DNA from: Burkholderiales bacterium
GTDB taxonomy: Bacteria > Pseudomonadota > Gammaproteobacteria > Burkholderiales > Burkholderiaceae_C
Direction: 5' to 3'
DNA: 64,000 nt
Assembly: GCA_016213205.1 (NCBI GenBank)
Contig: JACRAZ010000024.1
Coordinates: forward strand, 42,631 to 106,630
The position numbers and the translations under genes were made by a program. A model generated the notes under the pieces. The model was not told the origin of the DNA, did not search any database, and was given only the letters and a program-made list of their open reading frames with translations. This document shows positions 1 to 8,734 of the stretch, in pieces; the first letter of the stretch is position 1, and every line of letters begins with the position of its first letter.

Positions 1-1397
1 CGCTGGCGGCCGATGCGGTGGGCTTCGCGGTGCTGATGGTGATCGACATCGCGGTGATCCGCGAGCTGGCGCTGGCCGCGAGCCTGGGCGTGGCGGTGCT
101 GATCGTCACCAACCTGATCCTGCTGCCGGTGCTGCTGTCCTACGTCGGCGTGAGCCCGGCGGCGGCCGCGCGCAGCCTGCAGGCCGACGCCGCGGCGAGC
201 CGCACGCGCGGCTTCGGCCGCCTCTGGCCGCTGCTGGAGCGCTTTGTCGAGCGGCGCTGGGCCCAGGCCGCCGTGGGCGTGGCCGCGCTGCTCACCGTGG
301 GCGGCGCGCTGATGAGCCAGCGGCTGGCCATCGGCGACCTCGACCCCGGCGCGCCGGAGCTGCGTGCCGGCTCGCGCTACAACCGCGACAACGCCTACAT
401 CACCGGCCACTACACGCTCTCGAGCGACACCTTCGCGGTGATCGTGAAGACGCCCAAGGAAGGCTGCCTGAAGTACGCCACGCTGGTGGAGGCCGACCGC
501 CTGGCCTGGACGCTGCAGCAACTGCCCGGCGTGCAGACCACCGTGTCGCTGACCAACGCGGTGCGCCAGATCACCGCCGGCAGCAACGAGGGCAGCCCGA
601 AGTGGCTGACGATCGCGCGCAACCAGGACGTGCTGAACTACGGCGCGCAGCAGGCCAGCGTGAACAACCCGGACCTGTTCAACACCGATTGTTCGGTGAT
701 GCCGGTGATCGCCTACCTGGCCGACCACCGCGCCGGCACGCTGGACCACGTGGTCCAGGCCAGCGCCGAGTTCGCCGCCCGGCACAACACCGGCGAGCGC
801 CAGTTCCTGCTGGCCGCCGGCTCGGCCGGCATCGAGGCGGCCACCAACATCGTGGTGCGGCAGGCCTGGACGCAGATGCTGCTGCTGGTCTATGCGGCGG
901 TGATCGTGCTGTGCTTCATCACCTTCCGGTCCTGGCGCGCGGTGGTGGTGGCGGTGGTGCCGCTGGTCATCACCTCGGTGCTGTGCGAAGCATTGATGGT
1001 GGCGCTGGGCATTGGCGTGAAGGTGGCCACGCTGCCGGTCATCGCGCTGGGCGTGGGCATCGGCGTGGACTATGCGCTGTACCTGCTGTCGGTGCAGCTC
1101 GCGCAGCAGCGCCTGGGCGTGCCGCTGGCCCAGGCCTACGGCCGCGCGCTGCAGTTCACCGGCAAGGTGGTGGCGCTGGTGGGCGTCACGCTGGCGGCGG
1201 GGGTGATCACCTGGGTGCTTTCGCCCATCAAGTTCCAGGCCGACCTGGGGCTGCTGCTGGCCTTCATGTTCGTGTGGAACATGGTGGGCGCGGTGGTGCT
1301 GATCCCGTCGCTGTCGCACTTCCTGCTGCGCGGCGGGCAGCCGCGGCCGGCGGCGCAGCCGGTGCTGACGGCCGCGCCGGAAACCCACCCGGCCTGA
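1..1397 (+). CDS. RND/MMPL-family exporter, C-terminal part (5' end outside window)
   Basis: This is the end of an inner-membrane RND-superfamily permease of the MMPL/predicted-exporter type, which uses the proton gradient to move lipids or hydrophobic compounds. The reading frame is open from base 3, so the real start lies upstream. Visible are the end of a first transmembrane bundle, a helix near residues 80-100, a periplasmic domain of roughly 190 residues, and a second bundle. The second bundle carries the segment GVGIGVDYALYLL, with the intramembrane Asp typical of RND proton relays. It ends TGA and converges on the next gene with a 27-bp gap. The substrate cannot be told from this fragment. 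Confidence 0.85.
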   Translation, partial: LAADAVGFAVLMVIDIAVIRELALAASLGVAVLIVTNLILLPVLLSYVGVSPAAAARSLQADAAASRTRGFGRLWPLLERFVERRWAQAAVGVAALLTVGGALMSQRLAIGDLDPGAPELRAGSRYNRDNAYITGHYTLSSDTFAVIVKTPKEGCLKYATLVEADRLAWTLQQLPGVQTTVSLTNAVRQITAGSNEGSPKWLTIARNQDVLNYGAQQASVNNPDLFNTDCSVMPVIAYLADHRAGTLDHVVQASAEFAARHNTGERQFLLAAGSAGIEAATNIVVRQAWTQMLLLVYAAVIVLCFITFRSWRAVVVAVVPLVITSVLCEALMVALGIGVKVATLPVIALGVGIGVDYALYLLSVQLAQQRLGVPLAQAYGRALQFTGKVVALVGVTLAAGVITWVLSPIKFQADLGLLLAFMFVWNMVGAVVLIPSLSHFLLRGGQPRPAAQPVLTAAPETHPA

Positions 1398-1424
1398 GCA
1401 CCCTGCGGCGCGCCGCGCGGGCGC

Positions 1425-4022
1425 TCAGTGCAAGTGCGCCACGCCCGCCGCGCGTTCGGGCAGCGGGCCGGCCGGCGGCGTGCCGGTGGCCAGGCCGTCG
1501 AGCAGCCGGTCGATGTGCTCGGACACCAGCGGGCGCGACAGGTGGAAGCCCTGGCCGGTGGCGCAGCCCATCTGCTGCAGGTGCTCGGCCTGGGCCGAGG
1601 TCTCGATGCCTTCGGCGATGACCGTCTTGCCCAGCGACTTGGCCAGCAGCACGATGGCGCCCACGATGGCGGCCTCGTCGCTGCCCCATTGCAGGTCGGC
1701 CACGAAGGCGCGGTCGATCTTCAGGTTGTTCACCGGCAGCTTGGTCAGGTGGCGCAGCGACGAATAACCGGTGCCGAAGTCGTCCACGCTCAGGCCCACG
1801 CCCAGGCGGCGCAGCTCCAGCAGCGTGGGCAGCGCGGCTTCCAGCCGTTCCATCAGGATGTTCTCGGTGAGCTCCAGCGTCAGGTGCTGGGGCTGCAGCC
1901 GCGCCTCGGCCAGCGCGGCGGTGACGCGCGCCACGAAGCCGGGGTGCGACACGTCGTAGCCCGAGACGTTGACGTGCACCTTCAGCTCGGCGAACGTGGC
2001 ATCGCGCAGTTGCCACTCGCGCAGCTGCTGGCAGGCGCTGCGCAGCATGAAGTCGGTCAGCGGCATGATCAGGCCGGAATCTTCGGCCACGCCGACGAAG
2101 GTCATCGGGTTGATCGCCCCCAGCTCCGGGTGCTCCCAGCGCGCCAGCGCCTCGAAGCCGGTGATGCGGCCCGAGCCCAGCTCGTGGATGGGCTGGTAGG
2201 CCACGCCCAGCTCGCCGGCGGCCAGCGCGCGGCGCAGGTCGCCTTCCAGCCGCAGGCGGTGCGACACCTCGGTGTGCAGGGCGCTGTCGAACAGCGCATG
2301 GCGCGCGCGGCCACTGTTCTTGGCCTTGTACATCGCGATGTCGGCGTCGCGCAGCATGTCGGCCGGCGTGGTGTAGCCCATGCCGCTGAAGGTGATGCCG
2401 ATGCTGGCGCTGGTGGTGATCTCGGTGCCGGCGATCTGGAACGGCTTGCGCAGCGATTCGGTCAGCCGCTCGGCCAGCGCCACCGCGTAGGCCTCGCAAT
2501 CCAGGTTCTCGGCCAGGATCGCGAACTCGTCACCGCCCAGGCGCGCCACGATGTCCTGCGGCCGCAGGTGCTGCTGGATGCGCTGCGCCACCATCACCAG
2601 GAACTCGTCGCCCACCGCGTGGCCCAGGCTGTCGTTGATGAGCTTGAAGCGGTCGAAGTCCAGGAACATCAGCGCGAAGTGGCGCTTCGGGTCGTGCTGC
2701 ACGCGCTGCAGCGCCTGGGCCAGCTCGTCCTGGAAGTGGCGCCGGTTGGGCAGGCCGGTGAGGCTGTCGTGGAAGGCGATGCGCTGCAGCCCGGCCTCGG
2801 CCTGGCGCCGCGCCGTGATGTCCTGCACCTGCAGGATCAGGCTGGGCGCGCTGGCATCGGCATCGGAGAACAGGCTGCCGTGCACCGCGGCCCAGACCTC
2901 GCGGCCTTCGCGGTGGCGCAGGCGCAGCTCCACGGCGAAGGCCGGGATCTGCCCGGCATTGAGCCGCAGCAACAGGCTCTCTAGCGTGGCGACATCGGCC
3001 GTGTCGACGAACTCGCTGGCCAGGCGCCGCGCGGCCGGCGGCTCGCTGTCGTAGCCCAGCAGCGCACGCAAGGCCGCATTCACCTGCAGGATGCGGCCGT
3101 CCAGCGTGACCAGCACCATGCCGATGGAGGCATGCGTGAACGCGCTGTGGAAGCGCCGCTCGCTGACCTCCAGTTCGCGCAGGTGGCGGCTGGCGAGCGC
3201 GGCCTCGCGCTCGATGGCGTCCAGGCGCGCCTGGCGCCCGGCCTCCTCCACCTCGCGCTGGCGGAAGTGGTAGTGCAGCACCGTGAGCAGCATCGCGATG
3301 ATCGGCGCGGCGGCGATGAGCACACCGATGCCCGCTTTCTCGAACGCCAGGAACAGCAGGCAGGCCACCGAGGCGCTGCCCGCGTAGGTGACGCCCACCC
3401 AGCCGAAGTTGTCGAACAGTTCGCCCGGCGCCGGCCACTGGTTGCGCTTGAGGTAGGGCAGCGCGGTGACCAGCAGCGTGTTGATCACGAAGTACACCAC
3501 CGCGCACAGCATCGTGCCCACCAGCAGCAGGCCGGCGCCCAGGCCGCTCCAGCCGCCGGTGGCGGCGGTGGCCGCCTGCAGCAGCGCGCCGGCGCCGAAC
3601 ATCGCGATGCAGGACATCGCCGGGCTGGCGATGCGGCTGGTCCAGCGCTTGGAGGTGCGCCAGGAGCCCACCAGGCCCTCGCCTGCGGCGGCCAGCGCCG
3701 CGGCGGCCGGCCCATGCAGCAGCAGCAGCAGGAAGACGAAGATCTCGCCGGCGGCAAACGAGTTCTTCGAGTGCGGCACCCGCACCGGGAACACCGCGGC
3801 CAGCATCGCGATGGCGGTGCCGACGCCCAGCTGCAACCGATCGGCCGGCGACAGCGACAGCGCGTGCTGCAGCGTGTAGGCCAGCAGCGCGGCCCCGAGC
3901 ACCACCATGGCCACCCAGTAGGCCGTGGCCTTGCGGTTGTAGTCGGGCATGAAGGCCCGGTAGGGGCGCACCCACCAGGCGTCGGGTGTGGGCTGCGTGC
4001 TGCCGGCGGGGTGCTGCTGCAT
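1425..4022 (-). CDS. Membrane-bound PAS-GGDEF-EAL c-di-GMP signalling protein
   Basis: Predicted bifunctional cyclic-di-GMP enzyme of 865 aa. Residues about 30-255 form a multi-helix membrane sensor of unrecognised type. A PAS domain follows (about 285-405), then GGDEF (about 410-570) and EAL (about 585-845). The GGDEF motif at 496-500 is intact, and an RxxD inhibitory-site motif (487-490) lies five residues before it. The EAL domain keeps FEALARW near 624, ELTENILM, DDFGTGYSS at 747-755 and the AEGIET segment, so both domains could be active. I chose the ATG at 4022. An in-frame opening continues upstream but only as an antisense reading of the protease repeats. It lies 26 bp downstream of the protease gene on the same strand. 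Confidence 0.9.
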   Translation of the reverse strand: MQQHPAGSTQPTPDAWWVRPYRAFMPDYNRKATAYWVAMVVLGAALLAYTLQHALSLSPADRLQLGVGTAIAMLAAVFPVRVPHSKNSFAAGEIFVFLLLLLHGPAAAALAAAGEGLVGSWRTSKRWTSRIASPAMSCIAMFGAGALLQAATAATGGWSGLGAGLLLVGTMLCAVVYFVINTLLVTALPYLKRNQWPAPGELFDNFGWVGVTYAGSASVACLLFLAFEKAGIGVLIAAAPIIAMLLTVLHYHFRQREVEEAGRQARLDAIEREAALASRHLRELEVSERRFHSAFTHASIGMVLVTLDGRILQVNAALRALLGYDSEPPAARRLASEFVDTADVATLESLLLRLNAGQIPAFAVELRLRHREGREVWAAVHGSLFSDADASAPSLILQVQDITARRQAEAGLQRIAFHDSLTGLPNRRHFQDELAQALQRVQHDPKRHFALMFLDFDRFKLINDSLGHAVGDEFLVMVAQRIQQHLRPQDIVARLGGDEFAILAENLDCEAYAVALAERLTESLRKPFQIAGTEITTSASIGITFSGMGYTTPADMLRDADIAMYKAKNSGRARHALFDSALHTEVSHRLRLEGDLRRALAAGELGVAYQPIHELGSGRITGFEALARWEHPELGAINPMTFVGVAEDSGLIMPLTDFMLRSACQQLREWQLRDATFAELKVHVNVSGYDVSHPGFVARVTAALAEARLQPQHLTLELTENILMERLEAALPTLLELRRLGVGLSVDDFGTGYSSLRHLTKLPVNNLKIDRAFVADLQWGSDEAAIVGAIVLLAKSLGKTVIAEGIETSAQAEHLQQMGCATGQGFHLSRPLVSEHIDRLLDGLATGTPPAGPLPERAAGVAHLH

Positions 4023-4048
4023 GAGGATCTGCTCGCGTGGGCCAGGGC

Positions 4049-6340
4049 TCAGGGCTCGCCGGTGACCGACTTCTCGCGCGCGTTGCTCGCGCTGGTGGTG
4101 CCGGCCTCGCTGAGCACCAGCCCTTCGCTGAGCACCAGGCCCTCGCTCAGCACCAGGCCTTCGCTCAACACCAGCGTCTCGCTGAGCACCAGGCCTTCGC
4201 TCAGCACCAGGCCTTCGCTGAGCACCAGGCCCTGGCTGAGGGTGATGCCCTGCTGCAGCGTGCGGCCGCTGCTGATCCAGGACGAGAGCGTGGCCGCCGG
4301 CAGGAACAGGCCGGTCTTGCCCAGCAGCGACGAGCTGCCCGCCAGTTCGCCCAGCGACACCACGCCCGGCGTCAGCAAGGTGGTGCTGGCCGCCGGTGCC
4401 GAAAGCACCGCCATCGGGTACATGTTGTTGGTGTTGGGCCAGTAGCGCAGTGTCATCTGCCGCACGCTGCCGCGCACCCACAGCAGGCGCGGGTCGTAGG
4501 CCGGCTGCCATTGCCGGAACAGCGCCTCGCCGGTGACGATGCGGTTGCCGCCCATGAAGACCAGGCGGCCCCAGGGCACGGTTTCGCCGTTGATCACCGA
4601 GCTGGGTGCCGGCAGCGTGGCGCCCGGCCACCACAGCAGCGATTCACCGGCCGCCAGCGTGGCGCCGGCCTTGATGCGCTGGGCCATGTCGTTGCGGATG
4701 GCGCCGGCCAGCCGCACCGCGCCTTCGATGTTCAGCGCCCCGGCGCCCTGCTGCGCCAGATTGGCGTTAGGCAGCGTCTGCGCGGTGTACTGCAGGATGG
4801 CCTTCACCAGCGCCGGCGTCAGGCCGTTGTTGGCCTCCAGCATCAAGGCCACCGCACCGGAAACAACGGGCGCGGCCACCGAGGTGCCGCTGAGCTGCAT
4901 CAACGCCCGGTCCTGCCCCTGGCTCACCCCGTTGATCTTGGTGAGCGCCGGGTAGCGCGTGGCCAGCAGGTTCCAGGCGCCCCCGGCGGCCAGCGTGTCC
5001 TCGCCCAGCGCCGAGACGATGCGGTTGCCCGGTGCCACCAGGTCGGGCTTGAGCAGGTTGTCCACCTGGCGCTGGCCGTTGGCATCCACCCGCGAGCCGC
5101 GCGTGGGGCCGCGCGAGCTGAAGCTGGTGACGACATCGTCGCCACGGCCGTTGCTGGCCTTGAAGTTCAGCGCGCCCACGGTGATGACGCTGGGCTCGTG
5201 CCCGGGCGAGCTGATGCTGCCGTAGGTTTCCTTGCCGTTGCCGTTGAGGCCGTAGTTGCCGCCGGCCACCACCACCACGATGCCCTGCGCCACCGCGCTG
5301 CGCACCGCGCGCGCCAGCGGGTCGGTCTGGTAGGACTCGGTGGAATCGGCCCCCAGGCTGAGGTTGATGACGCGAATGTTCTTGTACTTGCCGTAGTAGA
5401 TGACCCAGTCGATGCCGGCCAGCACGTCCGAGAGCTGGCCGTAGCCGTTGTCGTCGAGCACGCGCACGTCGAACAGGTTCGCGTTGGGCGCGATGCCGGT
5501 GGTGTCCACCGCCTGGTAGGCACCGCGGCCGGCGGCCACCGCCGCCACGTGGGAGCCGTGGCCATAGCGGTCGGCCTTGGCCGCGAAGCCGTTCTGGATG
5601 GTGGCCAGGTAGGTGGCCATCGAGGGGCTGCCGGGGTAGAGCACGCCCGAAACGTCGATGCCGGGCTTCCAGTCGGTGACGCCGGCGCGCACCGCGTCGC
5701 CCGCCTTGGTGAAGCTGATCGCCTCGCGGACGCGGCTCGCGCCGCCGTCGTCCAGGAAATCGGCGTGCTGCCAGGAGATGCCCGAATCGAGCACCGCGAT
5801 GCCGATGCCGCGGCCGGTGACGCCGGTGTTGACGGCGTAGTTCAGCACGCCGGTCGTGCGCAGCGCGGCGGTGCCGGTGATGCTTTCCAGCGTGCTGGCC
5901 GAGCGCGTCATCAGCCGGTTGGGCGAGATGCTCTGCACATCGCTGCGGACGGCGATCGTGTTCACCTGGCTGGCCGGCAGCAGCGCGGCCAGCGCCAACA
6001 CCGAGCTGTAGCGGTAGTAGATCGAGCCGCCGGCGGCCATCACCGCCGAGCGCAGCGCGGCGAGCGAGGCATCGTCGCTGTTGCTGACGATCAGCACCTT
6101 CACGTAGCGCACGCCGTTCACGTCCTTGGCCCAGTTGATGGCCGGCGTGGTGGCGGCGGTGAGCACCGGCTGCAGGTCGCGCGCGATCTTGCTCGCGGCA
6201 CTTTGCGCATGGGCAGCCGGCAGGGCCAGCAGGCCCGCCAGCGCTGCGGCAGCCAGGCCGCGCAGCAAGCGCTGCAGGCCGGGCAGGGAGCGCGACACGC
6301 GGCGCTCGACGATCACGATGAAGGGCAACAGCAGGGTCAT
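4049..6340 (-). CDS. Secreted S8 (subtilisin-like) serine protease with C-terminal hexapeptide repeats
   Basis: 763-aa subtilase. A long basic N-region and hydrophobic stretch ending AAHAQ near residue 45 look like a signal peptide, so export is likely. An inhibitor-like propeptide follows (about 50-150), then the peptidase S8 domain. The catalytic triad is visible as Asp in VLDSG (about 185), His in GHGSHVA (about 261) and Ser in SGTSVAAP (about 487), with the oxyanion Asn in AGGNYG. After about residue 540 comes a domain I do not recognise, then eight hexads (ITLSQG, then LVLSEG-type units) and a short polar tail. The ATG at 6340 was chosen because it starts directly with the signal sequence. 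An ORF extension to 6502 has no leader-like features. Confidence 0.88.
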   Translation of the reverse strand: MTLLLPFIVIVERRVSRSLPGLQRLLRGLAAAALAGLLALPAAHAQSAASKIARDLQPVLTAATTPAINWAKDVNGVRYVKVLIVSNSDDASLAALRSAVMAAGGSIYYRYSSVLALAALLPASQVNTIAVRSDVQSISPNRLMTRSASTLESITGTAALRTTGVLNYAVNTGVTGRGIGIAVLDSGISWQHADFLDDGGASRVREAISFTKAGDAVRAGVTDWKPGIDVSGVLYPGSPSMATYLATIQNGFAAKADRYGHGSHVAAVAAGRGAYQAVDTTGIAPNANLFDVRVLDDNGYGQLSDVLAGIDWVIYYGKYKNIRVINLSLGADSTESYQTDPLARAVRSAVAQGIVVVVAGGNYGLNGNGKETYGSISSPGHEPSVITVGALNFKASNGRGDDVVTSFSSRGPTRGSRVDANGQRQVDNLLKPDLVAPGNRIVSALGEDTLAAGGAWNLLATRYPALTKINGVSQGQDRALMQLSGTSVAAPVVSGAVALMLEANNGLTPALVKAILQYTAQTLPNANLAQQGAGALNIEGAVRLAGAIRNDMAQRIKAGATLAAGESLLWWPGATLPAPSSVINGETVPWGRLVFMGGNRIVTGEALFRQWQPAYDPRLLWVRGSVRQMTLRYWPNTNNMYPMAVLSAPAASTTLLTPGVVSLGELAGSSSLLGKTGLFLPAATLSSWISSGRTLQQGITLSQGLVLSEGLVLSEGLVLSETLVLSEGLVLSEGLVLSEGLVLSEAGTTSASNAREKSVTGEP
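4103..4246 (-). repeat. 18-bp tandem repeat (8 units) encoding a hexapeptide repeat in the protease
   Basis: Eight consecutive 18-bp units lie inside the protease gene. Read on the minus strand they encode ITLSQG, LVLSEG, LVLSEG, LVLSET, LVLSEG, LVLSEG, LVLSEG and LVLSEA. Units differ mainly at synonymous positions (gaa/gag, ctg/ttg, ctc/ctg), so the peptide is held more tightly than the DNA. Copy number could vary between strains by slippage. Confidence 0.95.
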
Positions 6341-6541
6341 GGGAGGGTCCGTCGTCGAGCCGTGGCGCGCGTTGCAGGGCGTCGCGCAGTGAACGGAGCA
6401 TCCCAGTAACAAGCAGAAACAAACAGACCCCGCGTTTCGGGGGTGTGATGTCCTGCACGTGAAAAGTTGGCGCCGCGGGCCGGGTCGTCCGCCACTCGGC
6501 ATTCAGGTGACCGACTTGAGCGCTGTTTGCGTGACGGATTG

Positions 6542-6559
6542 CACGCGCCGCGGCGCGTG
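6542..6559. other. 18-bp perfect palindrome downstream of the Bug receptor gene
   Basis: CACGCGCCG/CGGCGCGTG is a perfect 18-bp palindrome 20 bp after the stop of the receptor gene (minus strand) and about 200 bp before the protease gene. It has no U-run, so it may be a weak stem at the transcript end rather than a classical terminator. The rest of 6341-6579 shows only a short stem (ACCCC/GGGGT near 6427-6445) and nothing else I can assign. Confidence 0.4.
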
Positions 6560-6579
6560 TCGCCCGCGCGCGAAGGGCC

Positions 6580-7575
6580 CTATTCGGGCTTGAACTGAAT
6601 CGCCTTCAGCAGCGCGCCCATGCGTTCGAAGTCGGCGCGCAGCGCCTGCGTCAGCGCCTGCGGGCTGCGCGGTGGCGCGGCGTCGAAGCCGATCTCCTGC
6701 AGCCGCGCCAGCGCGGCCGGCTGTGCCAGCACTTTCAGCACCGCGTTGCGGATCTGCGCCTGCACGGCCGGCGGCACGTCGGGCTTGGCCCACAGGCCGA
6801 TCCAGGCCACCGCCTCGAGCCGGGGGTAGCCCAGCTCGTTGAAGGTGGGCAGCTCGGGCAGCAGCGGGCTGCGCTGCGGCAGGCTCACCGCGAAGGCCTT
6901 GATCCTGCCCGCCTTCAGCAGCGGCAGCGCGCTGGGCATGCCGTCGAACATCAGCGGCACATGGCCGCCCATCACGTCCTGCAGCGCCGGGGTGGACCCC
7001 TTGTAGCCCACGTGCACCAGCTCGATGCCGGCGGCCTGGTTCAGTTGCAGCCCCAGCACATGCGACAGCGTGCCGGCGCTGTAGGACGCCACATTCACCT
7101 GGCCCGGCCGCGCCTTCACGTAGGCCACCAGCTCGGGCAGCGTCTTCGCCGGCACGCCGGGGTGGCCCACCAGCACCAGGCCGGCGCGCGCCAGCTCGGC
7201 CAGCGGCGTGACCTCGCTGGCCATGTCGACCTTGGTCTTCAGGATGTGCGGGATCTCGCTGACCAGCGAGTTCACCGCCACCAGCAGCGTGTGGCCGTCA
7301 CGCGGGGCCTGCGACAGCTCGGTCACCGCGATCACCCCGCCCGCGCCGGGCTTGGGCTCGGTGAGCACGGGCTGGCCGATCTCCTTCGCGAGCGCGTCGC
7401 CCACCAGCCGGGCCAGCAGGTCGGCCGAGCCGCCGGGCGCACCGGCGACCACCAGCCGCACCGGCTTCTGCGGCCAGGCCTGGGCCTGGGCTTGGGCCAT
7501 CGGCGCGGCCAGGCCGGCCAGCAGCATCAGGCTCAGGATGCCGGCGCTGCGCGCCGCGCTTCGAAGCAGGTTCAT
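6580..7575 (-). CDS. Bug-family (TctC-like) tripartite tricarboxylate transporter substrate-binding protein
   Basis: 331-aa periplasmic solute receptor of the Bug/TctC family, typical of Burkholderiales. A signal peptide ends around AQAQA (residues 1-33). The mature protein opens with WPQKPVRLVV and carries the family segments GGSADLLAR and GAGGVIAVTEL, followed by GHTLLV. The family binds carboxylates and related small acids and works with TctA/TctB membrane subunits, which are not in this window; orphan Bug receptors are common. It is last in the minus-strand block, 41 bp after the YeiH-like gene, so its ligand may be the substrate of that block. The ligand is not predictable from sequence. 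Confidence 0.9.
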   Translation of the reverse strand: MNLLRSAARSAGILSLMLLAGLAAPMAQAQAQAWPQKPVRLVVAGAPGGSADLLARLVGDALAKEIGQPVLTEPKPGAGGVIAVTELSQAPRDGHTLLVAVNSLVSEIPHILKTKVDMASEVTPLAELARAGLVLVGHPGVPAKTLPELVAYVKARPGQVNVASYSAGTLSHVLGLQLNQAAGIELVHVGYKGSTPALQDVMGGHVPLMFDGMPSALPLLKAGRIKAFAVSLPQRSPLLPELPTFNELGYPRLEAVAWIGLWAKPDVPPAVQAQIRNAVLKVLAQPAALARLQEIGFDAAPPRSPQALTQALRADFERMGALLKAIQFKPE

Positions 7576-7616
7576 GACGCAGTCCGGTCTCGGGGCTGGA
7601 AGAGGCCCGGCGATTC

Positions 7617-8654
7617 TCAGGCCGCCCAGCGCACCAGCGCCAGCACCAGCAGGGCCAGGAACAGGGTCTCGCCGCACATCAGCAACACCGGCTTCAGGCC
7701 CACGCTGGCCAGCTCCTTGAGCTGGGTCTTCATGCCGATGGCGGCAATCGCCATCACCAGGCACCAGCGCGAGGCGTCATTGCCCAGCGCCACCAGCGGC
7801 CGCGGCAGCCAGCCGGTGCTGTGCACGGCCACCAGCAGCGCAAAGCCCAGCGCGAACCAGGGCAGCAGCGGCGGCCTCGGGCCGGCCGGCGCGCCCCCGG
7901 CCCCGGCCCCGCCCCCGGCCCCGACCGCGCGGCGCGTCAGCATCACCGCGAACACGATCACCGGCAGCAGCATCGCCACCCGCATCAGCTTGACGAAGGT
8001 GGCCACGTCGCCCGCCTCGTGCGACAGGCTGTAGCCGGCCCCCACCACCTGCGCCACATCGTGGATGGTGCCGCCGATGAACAGGCCCGCGCCCCGCGCA
8101 TCCAGCCCCAGCGCACGCGCGACCATCGGGTAGACGATCATCGCCAGCGTGGACAGCGCCGACACGCCCACCACGGTGAACAGCGTCGCGCGCTCCTTCT
8201 GCGGGTGCGCCGGCAGCGCCGCCGCCAGCGCCAGCGCGGCCGAGGCACCGCAGATCGCCGTGGCGCCGCCGCTCAACAGGCCGAACAGCGTGTTGAAGCC
8301 CAGGGCGCGCGCCGCGAGCATCGAAACGCCGATGGTCAGCACCACCGACAGCACGACGATGAGCACAGGGTGCCAGCCCAGCTCGGCGATCTGGCCCAGC
8401 GTGATGCGCAGCCCCAGCAGCGCCACGCCGATGCGCAGCAGCTGGCGCGCACTGAACTCGATGCCGGCCGCACACGGCCCTTCGGTGGACAGGAAGTTCA
8501 TCGCCAGGCCCAGCAGCAAGGCGAACAGCATCACCGGCGCGCCGTAGTGCTGCGACAGGAAGGTGGCCGCCGCGGCCACCACGGCCGAGGCCAGCACGCC
8601 CGGGAACAGGGCACGGCCGCGGGCGGGCCAGGTGGCGAGGGCGCGCGTGGTCAT
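7617..8654 (-). CDS. YeiH/UPF0324 family putative sulfate exporter
   Basis: 345-aa integral membrane protein of the YeiH (UPF0324) family with about ten hydrophobic segments. Family hallmarks are GGATAICGASAALA and GGTIHDVAQVVGAGYS in the two halves. A Gly/Ala-rich low-complexity loop (after LTRRAVGAGGG) precedes the last bundle and is encoded by a GGGGCC-like run. Members have been proposed to export sulfate or sulfite during sulfonate breakdown (the TauZ idea), but most are uncharacterised. Here it sits downstream of a TauD-like dioxygenase and an MFS transporter in the same orientation, which fits that role. The start ATG at 8654 follows an 80-bp spacer with tandem repeats. Confidence 0.85.
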   Translation of the reverse strand: MTTRALATWPARGRALFPGVLASAVVAAAATFLSQHYGAPVMLFALLLGLAMNFLSTEGPCAAGIEFSARQLLRIGVALLGLRITLGQIAELGWHPVLIVVLSVVLTIGVSMLAARALGFNTLFGLLSGGATAICGASAALALAAALPAHPQKERATLFTVVGVSALSTLAMIVYPMVARALGLDARGAGLFIGGTIHDVAQVVGAGYSLSHEAGDVATFVKLMRVAMLLPVIVFAVMLTRRAVGAGGGAGAGGAPAGPRPPLLPWFALGFALLVAVHSTGWLPRPLVALGNDASRWCLVMAIAAIGMKTQLKELASVGLKPVLLMCGETLFLALLVLALVRWAA

Positions 8655-8669
8655 CGGAGTGTGGTCAAC

Positions 8670-8725
8670 GGTGCGTGCATGGCGGTGCGTGCTTGACGGT
8701 GCCTGCTTGACGGTGCCTGCTGATG
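8670..8725. repeat. Four tandem 14-bp repeats in the spacer before the yeiH-like gene
   Basis: Four copies of a 14-bp unit lie in the 80-bp gap between the MFS gene and the YeiH-like gene: GGTGCGTGCATGGC, GGTGCGTGCTTGAC, GGTGCCTGCTTGAC, GGTGCCTGCTGATG. The last copies are nearly identical. The unit could be a recent slippage product or a set of binding sites. No coding role is evident. Confidence 0.85.
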
Positions 8726-8734
8726 GCGACGGGT

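Noticed and set aside
4023..4634. 204-residue N-terminal extension of the GGDEF-EAL protein
   Set aside because: The extension reads the protease repeat region in another frame, giving an artificial Pro/Gly/Ala/Gln/Arg repeat. The membrane domain starts naturally after the ATG at 4022.
4037..6409. 790-codon open frame on the plus strand with AEHQAF repeats
   Set aside because: Antisense to the subtilase whose catalytic triad is intact; the repeats only mirror the 18-bp tandem tract.
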